From contig JBPCVY010000236.1 of the NCBI GenBank assembly GCA_051010055.1, positions 1 through 22,625 of the forward strand: a stretch of 22,625 nt of DNA. Reading direction: 5' to 3'. The notes below the pieces were generated by a model. The model saw only the letters and a list, made by a program, of their open reading frames with translations. It had not been told where the DNA came from and made no database searches. The DNA comes from CAJQND01 sp051010055 (GTDB taxonomy: Bacteria > Pseudomonadota > Alphaproteobacteria > Rhizobiales > CAJQND01). Positions 16,337-22,625 of this stretch are shown here, one piece after another (positions within the stretch are counted from its first letter, which is position 1; every line of letters starts with the position of its first letter). Made by a program: the position numbers and the translations under genes.

Positions 16337-16357
16337 CTGGTCCTATGATAGGTCCAG
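16337..16357. promoter_or_regulatory. Putative TauR operator in the tauR-tpa intergenic region
   Basis: CTGGTCCTAT and ATAGGTCCAG form an inverted repeat around one central base, with 9 of 10 pairs matching. The CTGG-N13-CCAG arms have the same spacing as the repeat upstream of xsc. It lies 85 bp before the tpa start. Confidence 0.65.
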
Positions 16358-16375
16358 ATGACTTCCTAGGATAGG
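16341..16375. repeat. Tandem 12-bp direct repeat in the tpa promoter
   Basis: TCCTATGATAGG (16341-16352) and TCCTAGGATAGG (16364-16375) match at 11 of 12 positions and start 23 bp apart, about two helical turns. MocR regulators, including TauR, are known to bind direct repeats, so the pair may be the binding site itself. Confidence 0.5.
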
Positions 16376-16441
16376 GAAAAATTTCGCTGGGCCCTTCCGA
16401 TGTCTGAAGCGCCCGCCGCAATCTTCAGAAAGGGCGATGTT

Positions 16442-17767
16442 ATGAGTGATTCCCGTTTCGCAGTGAATTCCCTTGAAAGCCACTGGATGCCGTTTACGGC
16501 CAACCGCGAATTCAAGAACGATCCCCGGCTTCTGGTGAAATCAGAAGGAGTTTATTCCTGGGACCATAAGGGCGGTAAAATCCTTGACGGTTCCTCAGGT
16601 TTGTTCTGCGTTGCAGCCGGCCATGGCCGCAAGGAAATCGCAGAAGCCGTTCATCAGGCGCTGTTGGAAAATGACTATGTGGCGCCGTTCCAGACGGGCC
16701 AACCGACTTCGTTTGCATTGGCCCAAAAGATTGCAAACATCACCCCTGAGTCGATCAATCACGTCTTCTTTGTAAATTCCGGCTCTGAAGCCATCGATAC
16801 GGCGCTGAAGATCTGCATGGCTTATCACCGCGCTCGCGGGGAAGGCCAGCGCACCCGGTTTGTCTCACGTGAGCGGGCCTATCACGGCGTGAATATCGGT
16901 GGTGTATCACTTTCCGGCATGGTGAAGAACCGCGAGACCTTCTCCGGTGTTATGCCGAATGTCGTGGTGATGCGTCACACATGGCGTGATGACAATAAAT
17001 TCCAGCGCGGCCAGCCAGAAAATGGCGGCGTTGAACTTGCCAATGATTTGCAGCGCATGGTGGAAACCTATGGCGGCTCCACCATTGCCGCCTGTTTCGT
17101 TGAACCCATTGCCGGCTCCACCGGCTGCCTTGTGCCGCCGAAAGGCTATCTGGAGCGCTTGCGCGAGATTTGCGATGAGAACGGCATTCTTCTGGTGTTT
17201 GATGAAGTCATCACCGGGTTTGGCCGCCTTGGCACGCCGTTTGCCTCGCAGGCGTTCGGTGTCATCCCCGATATCATGACCATGGCCAAGGCGCTCACCA
17301 ATGGCTGTCAGCCCATGGGTGCGGTTGCTGTGAAAGATGAGATTTATGAAACCGTCACCGAGGCTTCCCCGGAAAGCGCCATCGAGTTCTTCCATGGCTA
17401 CACCTATTCCGGACATCCTGCTGCTTGTGCTGCCGGCCTTGCCACCCAGGACATTTATGAGCGCGAAAACCTTTTCGAGCGCGCCAATCAGCTGTCTGAG
17501 TACTTCCTCGACAAGGTATTCGATCTCCGCGACATCGAGCTCATTACCGACATCCGTGGCTACGGCATGATGGCAGCTATCGATGTCAAGGCTGCGGCGG
17601 CGCCGGGTGCGCGCGGCACCACCTTGCAGAAGAAGTTGTTCTGGAACGGATTGCACATCAAATTCACAGGTGATTGCGGTATCATTGCGCCACCGCTGGT
17701 GAGTGAAAAAGAGCATATTGACGAAATTTGCCGCTTGCTGCGGGAGACCCTTGAAGCGGAAGCTTAG
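16442..17767 (+). CDS. tpa: Taurine:pyruvate aminotransferase
   Basis: Tpa starts taurine breakdown: taurine plus pyruvate gives sulfoacetaldehyde plus L-alanine, with PLP as cofactor in the cytoplasm. The 441-residue protein is a class III (omega-amino acid:pyruvate type) aminotransferase. It has VNSGSEAIDTALK (111-123) for the phosphate loop, the SRERAYHG motif, the PLP-contacting FDEVITGFGR (253-262) and Lys283 in MAKALTNG. The family also includes beta-alanine:pyruvate enzymes; the assignment to taurine rests on similarity and on xsc, ald and a TauR-like gene next door. The ATG at 16442 is chosen over ATG 16400 because AAAGGG lies 7 nt before it and the conserved N-terminus follows directly. 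It is divergent from tauR and ends in a clear terminator before soeA. Confidence 0.93.
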   Translation: MSDSRFAVNSLESHWMPFTANREFKNDPRLLVKSEGVYSWDHKGGKILDGSSGLFCVAAGHGRKEIAEAVHQALLENDYVAPFQTGQPTSFALAQKIANITPESINHVFFVNSGSEAIDTALKICMAYHRARGEGQRTRFVSRERAYHGVNIGGVSLSGMVKNRETFSGVMPNVVVMRHTWRDDNKFQRGQPENGGVELANDLQRMVETYGGSTIAACFVEPIAGSTGCLVPPKGYLERLREICDENGILLVFDEVITGFGRLGTPFASQAFGVIPDIMTMAKALTNGCQPMGAVAVKDEIYETVTEASPESAIEFFHGYTYSGHPAACAAGLATQDIYERENLFERANQLSEYFLDKVFDLRDIELITDIRGYGMMAAIDVKAAAAPGARGTTLQKKLFWNGLHIKFTGDCGIIAPPLVSEKEHIDEICRLLRETLEAEA

Positions 17768-17803
17768 CTCCTGCAAGAATTCGCCAGTGGAAATTGCTGA
17801 GGC

Positions 17804-17836
17804 GGCCTGAATTGAAAATGCAATTCAGGCCGTTTT
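17804..17836 (+). terminator. Rho-independent terminator of tpa
   Basis: An 11-bp perfect stem, GGCCTGAATTG/CAATTCAGGCC, with loop AAAATG is followed by GTTTT. It lies 36 nt after the tpa stop and separates tpa from the soe operon, which should then have a promoter in the following 50 bp or rely on read-through. Confidence 0.88.
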
Positions 17837-17884
17837 GGTGCTAAATAACCCAAGCCTTAAGGGGTAAGGGGAGGCGCGAGAGTT

Positions 17885-20755
17885 TTGACCGGTCAACCGC
17901 AGGTGGACACATCGCCCAAGACCTGGGACGAGATAAAAACCACGACCTGCTACATGTGCGCCTGCCGCTGCGGCATCAAAGTCTATCTCAAGGACGGCAC
18001 TGTTACCTATATCGAGGGCAACCGCGACCATCCGGTGAACAAGGGGGTTTTGTGCGGCAAGGGCTCAGCGGGCATCATGCAGCACAATTCTCCGGCCCGT
18101 CTGCGCTCACCGCTCATTCGCACAGGCCCGCGCGGCTCAGGCGAATTTCGCGAAATCGAATGGGAAGAAGCCCTTCGCATCGCCACCACGTGGCTTTCGG
18201 AGGTGCGCAATTCCAATCCCAAAAAGCTTGCCTTTTTCACCGGGCGCGACCAGAGCCAGGCGCTCACCGGCTGGTGGGCAACCCAGTTCGGCACCCCGAA
18301 TTATGCTGCCCATGGCGGATTTTGCTCGGTGAATATGGCCGCAGCTGGCCTCTACACATTTGGCGGTGCATTCTGGGAGTTTGGCGAGCCAGACTGGGAA
18401 CGTACAGAATATTTCCTGTTGTTCGGGGTGGCTGAAGACCATGCCTCCAACCCCATCAAGGCAAATCTTTCCAAACTCAAGCGCCAGGGTGCGAAATTTG
18501 TCTCAGTGAACCCGGTAAAAACCGGTTATTCGGCAATTGCTGATGAATGGGTGGGCATCAGACCTGGCACAGATGGGCTCTTCGTTGCCGCACTCATTCA
18601 CGAACTTCTCAAGGCCGGCAAAGTCGATCTTGATTATCTCGTACGCTACACCAACGCCCCATGGCTGGTTATCCGCGATAAAGGCGGGGCCGAAGATGGC
18701 CTGTTTGCCCGCGATAATCAGGGCAATCCTCTTTGTTTCGACAAAACGGCCAAAGTTATCGTCAACGCCAATTTGCCAGACATTGCTCCGCCCCTTTCAG
18801 GTGAGTACAAGCTTCGCGACGGCCGCACGGTGGTGCCGTCATTTTCGCTTCTGGCCGAACGCTATCTCAATGCTAGGTATGCGCCAGAGAGCGTTGCTGA
18901 ACGGTGCGGTATCCCGGCTGAAGACATAAAACGCATTGCAGCTGAGATTGCCGAGGCGGCATTCGATAAGGAAATCACCCTCGACATTCCTTGGACGGAC
19001 TGGGCCGGGCGCAAACATGAGAAGATGGTCGGGCGGCCCGTTTCCATGCATGCCATGCGTGGAATCTCGGCACATTCAAATGGTTTTCACACCTGCCGCC
19101 TCATTCATATTTTGCAAATCCTGCTGGGCTCCATCGATTGCCCCGGTGGTTTCCGATACAAACCGCCGTTTCCAAAACCGGTGCCACCGGGCATCAAACC
19201 GGGAGGCAAGGCGGGCACCATAAAGCCCAACACTCCACTTGGAGGCCCGCCGCTCGGGTTTGTGGCGGGGCCGGAAGATTTGCTGGTTGAGCGCAACGGC
19301 CAGCCTGTCCGCATCGACAAGGCTTACTCATGGGATGCACCGATTGCCGCCCATGGGCTTATGCATATGGTGATCTCCAATGCGGCCTCGGGAGATCCTT
19401 ACCCGGTGGATGTGTTGTTCCTGTACATGGCCAATATGAGCTGGAACTCGGCGATGAACACGCCGGGCACCATCGAACAGCTCACGGCAATTGACGAGAA
19501 AACCGGCGCCTACAAAATCCCGAAGATTATCTATTCGGACGCCTATTCGTCTGAAATGGTGGCCTATGCAGATTTGATTTTGCCTGACACCACCTATCTG
19601 GAGCGGTGGGATTGCATCTCTATGCTCGACAGGCCCATTTCCGAGCCGGACGGGCCGGCTGATTCCATCCGCCAGCCAGTTGTTGCGCCCGACAGGAATG
19701 TGCGCCCGTTCCAGGATGTGCTTTTGGACTTGGGCGCGCGCCTAGGATTGCCCGGAATGGTGGATGAGGAATTTGCACCGAAATATCCCGGCGGCTATGC
19801 GGACTATCTGGTGAACCATGAGCGTGGCCCCGGCGTTGGCCCGCTTGGCGGCTGGCGCGGTGAAGACGGAATGGAAAGCCTGGTTGGAGCGCCAAACGAA
19901 GACCAGCTTAACCGGTACATCGAAAATGGCTGCAACTGGCACTACAAACTGCCGAAAAACCAGCGCTATTTCCGCCATGCCAACCGGGATTATATGGAAT
20001 GGGCGACCTCTGTTGGATTTGTGCCAAAGGCTGAACCCATCATCTTCCAAATTTATTCAGAGCATTTACAGAAGTTCCGACTGGCCGCAAAAGGCCATGG
20101 GGATATCCGCCCGCCAGTAACCCACCGCAAAAGGGTCGAAACATTCTTCGACCCCATACCCGTCTGGTATGCGCCGTTTGAAGAAGCATTGGTGGATGAA
20201 GGCGAATTCCCCATGCACGCCATAACCCAGCGGCCAATGGCTATGTACCACTCCTGGGGATCACAAAATGCCTGGCTGAGGCAAATTCATGGCCGCAACT
20301 GGCTCTACATGAGCGCCAAGCGAGCCGAAAAACTGGACATCGCCGAAGGGGACTGGGTCTGGGTGATTTCGCACCACGGCAAGGTGAAAGCCCCGGTAAA
20401 GCTAATGGACGGGGTGAACGAAGACACCGTGTGGACCTGGAACGCCATCGGCAAGCGGCGGGGCGCCTGGAACCTTGACCCAAGGGCGCCGGAAGCCACC
20501 AAAGGGTTTTTGCTGAACCACCTCATTTCCGAACTGCTTCCAGAGCGAAAAGGCGGCTACCGCTATTCCAACTCCGATCCGGTAACCGGGCAGGCGGCCT
20601 GGTATGATTTGCGGGTGCGCATTGAAAAGGCGCTGCCGGAAGAACAAGACAAAACTGAGCCACAATTCGCCACGCTTAAGCGGCCGGCAGGGCTGAAGCG
20701 TGCACCTGATGATGTGGCGTTTACCGGGCGCGCCAAGCCGGGGAGCAAGCGATGA
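17885..20755 (+). CDS. soeA: Sulfite dehydrogenase (quinone-type) molybdopterin subunit SoeA
   Basis: This 956-residue protein is a DMSO-reductase-family molybdoenzyme. The N-terminal [4Fe-4S] site is Cys22-x2-Cys25-x3-Cys29-x27-Cys57. A probable Mo-ligand region follows at GGFCSVN (Cys147), and the C-terminal molydopterin-binding beta-barrel is near WGSQNAWLRQIHGRNWLYM. It lacks a Tat signal, so it should face the cytoplasm, as described for SoeABC of Allochromatium, which oxidises sulfite to sulfate and feeds electrons to the quinone pool. The start is a TTG with AAGGGGAGG 10 nt upstream; a GTG at 17903 is an alternative. The stop overlaps soeB (ATGA). Polysulfide reductase or another DMSO-reductase-like activity is the main alternative, but a taurine cluster that releases sulfite strongly favours sulfite oxidation. 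Confidence 0.85.
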   Translation: MTGQPQVDTSPKTWDEIKTTTCYMCACRCGIKVYLKDGTVTYIEGNRDHPVNKGVLCGKGSAGIMQHNSPARLRSPLIRTGPRGSGEFREIEWEEALRIATTWLSEVRNSNPKKLAFFTGRDQSQALTGWWATQFGTPNYAAHGGFCSVNMAAAGLYTFGGAFWEFGEPDWERTEYFLLFGVAEDHASNPIKANLSKLKRQGAKFVSVNPVKTGYSAIADEWVGIRPGTDGLFVAALIHELLKAGKVDLDYLVRYTNAPWLVIRDKGGAEDGLFARDNQGNPLCFDKTAKVIVNANLPDIAPPLSGEYKLRDGRTVVPSFSLLAERYLNARYAPESVAERCGIPAEDIKRIAAEIAEAAFDKEITLDIPWTDWAGRKHEKMVGRPVSMHAMRGISAHSNGFHTCRLIHILQILLGSIDCPGGFRYKPPFPKPVPPGIKPGGKAGTIKPNTPLGGPPLGFVAGPEDLLVERNGQPVRIDKAYSWDAPIAAHGLMHMVISNAASGDPYPVDVLFLYMANMSWNSAMNTPGTIEQLTAIDEKTGAYKIPKIIYSDAYSSEMVAYADLILPDTTYLERWDCISMLDRPISEPDGPADSIRQPVVAPDRNVRPFQDVLLDLGARLGLPGMVDEEFAPKYPGGYADYLVNHERGPGVGPLGGWRGEDGMESLVGAPNEDQLNRYIENGCNWHYKLPKNQRYFRHANRDYMEWATSVGFVPKAEPIIFQIYSEHLQKFRLAAKGHGDIRPPVTHRKRVETFFDPIPVWYAPFEEALVDEGEFPMHAITQRPMAMYHSWGSQNAWLRQIHGRNWLYMSAKRAEKLDIAEGDWVWVISHHGKVKAPVKLMDGVNEDTVWTWNAIGKRRGAWNLDPRAPEATKGFLLNHLISELLPERKGGYRYSNSDPVTGQAAWYDLRVRIEKALPEEQDKTEPQFATLKRPAGLKRAPDDVAFTGRAKPGSKR

Positions 20756-21513
20756 CCGCGCTTCCCGAAATTGCTGACAATCAAAAAAAACTCGGCCTTG
20801 TTATCGACCTTGATGTGTGCGTGGGCTGCCATGCTTGCGCCGTGTCGTGCAAGGAGTGGAACACCCAAGGATACTCTGCCCCATTGAGCGATTTGGACGC
20901 CTATGGGGAAGACCCGGTGGGCTCCTGGCTCAACCGCATTCACGGCTATGAGGTTAAAGGCAAAAATGGCAAGGAGCAGGTGGTGCACTTCCCGCGCTCA
21001 TGCCTTCATTGCGAAACACCGGCATGCGTTACCGTGTGCCCGACAGGGGCAAGCTACAAAAGAGCAGAAGATGGCATTGTGCTGGTGAACCCGGACACCT
21101 GCATCGGCTGCAAGCTGTGCTCTTGGGCGTGCCCTTATGGCGCGCGCGAATACGACTACCAGCATAAGGTGATGAAGAAGTGCACCTTATGCATCGACCG
21201 CATCTACAACGAAAACCTTGAAGAGGTTGACCGGGTGCCAGCGTGCGTGCGCGCCTGCCCCACCAGCGCGCGCCATTTCGGTGACTTGGGCGATGAGAAT
21301 TCCGAAGTATCCAAAATGGTGGCCAAGCGCGGCGGTTTCGATTTGCTGCCCCAGTCTGGCTACAAGCCGGTGAACAAATACCTGCCTCCGCGCCCGCGCC
21401 GGGAAAAGCCGGAAGGTGAGGGGGCGCCTGTTGCCCTTGAACCGATTGAGGCTGATGGCGACAGCCTTACCGAGCGGTTCTTCTCCTGGGCCGACAAGAT
21501 GTTGTCGAGGTAG
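20752..21513 (+). CDS. soeB: Sulfite dehydrogenase iron-sulfur subunit SoeB
   Basis: This 253-residue electron-transfer subunit has four ferredoxin-type cysteine groups: CVGCHACAVSC, CLHCETPACVTVCP, CIGCKLCSWACP, and CTLC together with CVRACP. That is the arrangement for four [4Fe-4S] clusters found in DmsB/PsrB/SoeB proteins. It would pass electrons from the molybdenum site of SoeA to the membrane subunit SoeC. No signal sequence is seen. The ATG at 20752 overlaps the soeA stop by the ATGA arrangement, so translation is probably coupled. The tail from about residue 205 is Pro/Arg-rich followed by an acidic segment and is not part of the cluster-binding core. Confidence 0.9.
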   Translation: MTALPEIADNQKKLGLVIDLDVCVGCHACAVSCKEWNTQGYSAPLSDLDAYGEDPVGSWLNRIHGYEVKGKNGKEQVVHFPRSCLHCETPACVTVCPTGASYKRAEDGIVLVNPDTCIGCKLCSWACPYGAREYDYQHKVMKKCTLCIDRIYNENLEEVDRVPACVRACPTSARHFGDLGDENSEVSKMVAKRGGFDLLPQSGYKPVNKYLPPRPRREKPEGEGAPVALEPIEADGDSLTERFFSWADKMLSR

Positions 21514-21518
21514 CCGGC

Positions 21519-22469
21519 ATGCATCCTGCCTATTCGGTCATATTGTTCACCACCGCATCTGGTGCAGGTTATGGGCTCTTGTTCCTGCTCGGGGTGGCGG
21601 CCCTTTTTGACCTTGGGCTGCCCGAAACCACGATGTTCGGCCTCACATCGCTTGCCGTCTCTCTCGGTCTTATCTCGGTTGGGCTGTTATCGTCCACCTT
21701 CCATCTCGGGCACCCGGAGCGTGCCTGGCGGGCGTTCAGCCAATGGGAAACCTCGTGGCTGTCGCGCGAAGGGGTGGCGGCTGTGGTAACGTTTGTACCG
21801 GCTGGCCTTTTTGCGTTGAGCTGGGTTGTTGCAGGGCACTTCGGGGTTTTTTGGCAAATAATGGGGGCGCTCAGCGCCATTGGCGCGGTTGCAACAGTCT
21901 GGTGCACGGGAATGATTTACGCCTCGCTCACAACCATCAGGCAATGGGCAAACCCGCTCGTTGCGCCCGGCTACATGCTGCTGGCACTGGCAACCGGCGG
22001 GGTGCTTTTTGCGTGCCTGATGCATTTGTTCGGTGCTCGCGCTGAATGGCAAATCATTCTGGCGCTGATTGCCCTTGCGGCTGCGGCGGGGCTCAAGCTT
22101 GTCTATTTCAAGCAGATAGATACCGAGCCGCGCACCCTCACGCCGGGCGATGCCACCGGGCTTGGAAAATTTGGCACTGTGCGCGCAATCGAGGCGGCCC
22201 ATAGCGGGCCAAACTTCGTGATGCGCGAGATGGGCTACAAGGTGGCCCGCAAACATGCCCAGAGGTTGAGGGCGATTTTCCTGTTTGTTGGTTTTGGCGT
22301 CACCGCCGCCTTGCTGCTTGTTGCCCTTTCAGGGGTAGAGCCAATTGCCACCATCAGCCTCCTGGCCGCGGTTGCAACCATGGCCTTGGGCGTGGTTGTC
22401 GAGCGTTGGCTTTTCTTCGGTGAGGCCCAGCACGTTGTAACCCTCTTCTATGGCGCGGAGGCCGCATGA
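21519..22469 (+). CDS. soeC: Sulfite dehydrogenase membrane anchor SoeC (DmsC-like)
   Basis: This 316-residue hydrophobic protein belongs to the DmsC-type membrane anchors. It starts MHPAYSVILFTTASGAGYGLLF and shows about eight membrane segments. The conserved STFHLGHPERAWRAFSQWETSWLSREG loop is typical of the family. It should anchor SoeAB to the inner face of the membrane and transfer electrons to quinone. ATG 21519 follows the soeB stop by 5 nt, with GAGG about 8 nt upstream. Its stop overlaps the next start (ATGA), so a fourth gene is coupled to the operon. Confidence 0.88.
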   Translation: MHPAYSVILFTTASGAGYGLLFLLGVAALFDLGLPETTMFGLTSLAVSLGLISVGLLSSTFHLGHPERAWRAFSQWETSWLSREGVAAVVTFVPAGLFALSWVVAGHFGVFWQIMGALSAIGAVATVWCTGMIYASLTTIRQWANPLVAPGYMLLALATGGVLFACLMHLFGARAEWQIILALIALAAAAGLKLVYFKQIDTEPRTLTPGDATGLGKFGTVRAIEAAHSGPNFVMREMGYKVARKHAQRLRAIFLFVGFGVTAALLLVALSGVEPIATISLLAAVATMALGVVVERWLFFGEAQHVVTLFYGAEAA

Positions 22470-22625
22470 GCTACGAAGACAATATCAGCACCCAACGGCC
22501 AACCTTCACGACCCACCTTGAATGTTCCATGGAGCATGATGTCTATGCCGCTGACACGCTTCATGGGCTGTCGAAGGCCGGAAAGCCGCTTCTTGTGCGC
22601 TATGATTTGGATGGTGTGGGAAAGG
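22466..22625 (+). CDS. Threonine-synthase-like PLP enzyme, N-terminal fragment (cut by window edge)
   Basis: Fifty-three codons are visible from ATG 22466 to the right edge. THLECSMEHDVYAADTLHGLS and KPLLVRYDL resemble the N-terminal region of threonine synthase and related PLP enzymes (the LxCS...Y...LxGL...GPLLVRYDL pattern). Only one Cys remains of the zinc-ribbon-like cysteines seen in some relatives. The start overlaps the soeC stop, so it is translated together with the sulfite dehydrogenase. Threonine synthase is the default; the related cysteate synthase, which uses sulfite, is an alternative suggested by the setting. The PLP-binding lysine lies outside the window, so the identification is moderate. 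Confidence 0.6.
   Translation, partial: MSYEDNISTQRPTFTTHLECSMEHDVYAADTLHGLSKAGKPLLVRYDLDGVGK

Noticed and set aside
16400..16441. tpa start at ATG 16400
   Set aside because: A poor ribosome-binding site; ATG 16442 has AAAGGG at 7 nt and matches the expected N-terminus.
1..22625. CRISPR arrays, tRNA or rRNA genes, insertion sequences, integrases
   Set aside because: No regularly spaced repeats, cloverleaf-like segments, rRNA stretches or transposase-like proteins were recognised in the window.

Overview
This window looks like the chromosome of a taurine-using alphaproteobacterium, probably of the Rhizobiales/Rhodobacterales type. The base composition is moderately GC-rich. A SAM-II-type riboswitch precedes metA, a layout known mainly from Alphaproteobacteria, and the sulfonate genes resemble those of marine and soil alphaproteobacteria. 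These are inferences from motifs and gene content; no database was searched.

Layout from left to right. (1) 1-1954, minus strand: a RutD-like alpha/beta-hydrolase followed by a thiamine-diphosphate enzyme that runs off the left edge. (2) 2050-3003, plus strand: phosphate acetyltransferase (pta). (3) 3028-4129, minus strand: metA, with a SAM-II riboswitch and a promoter in its leader. (4) 4226-7405, minus strand: a two-gene unit of a dimethylglycine dehydrogenase-like flavoprotein and a TauE/SafE-family exporter. (5) 7541-8971, plus strand: a DEAD-box RNA helicase with a long structured leader. (6) About 9000-11460: an AT-rich island holding one broken PrrC/RloC-like AAA ATPase. Its frame is continuous over 765 codons but is cut by three in-frame stops. 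(7) 11484-16290, minus strand: xsc, ald and a MocR/TauR-type regulator. (8) 16442-17767, plus strand: tpa, divergent from the regulator. (9) 17885-22469, plus strand: soeABC, overlapped by the start of a threonine-synthase-like gene that is cut by the right edge.

The metabolic theme is taurine breakdown with handling of the sulfite it releases. Tpa moves the amino group of taurine to pyruvate, giving sulfoacetaldehyde and alanine. Ald regenerates pyruvate and releases ammonium. Xsc converts sulfoacetaldehyde plus phosphate to acetyl phosphate and sulfite. Pta makes acetyl-CoA. Sulfite can be oxidised by the cytoplasm-facing molybdoenzyme SoeABC or exported by the TauE-like protein. No taurine transporter is visible in the window.

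The less expected points are: a near-identical CTGG-N13-CCAG inverted repeat in front of both xsc and tpa, a likely regulon operator; the evenly spaced nonsense codons in an otherwise intact PrrC/RloC-like gene; a metA predicted from Glu111 to use acetyl-CoA although it belongs to the succinyltransferase family; a demethylase-like flavoprotein joined to the sulfite exporter; and a threonine-synthase-like gene translationally coupled to the sulfite dehydrogenase.
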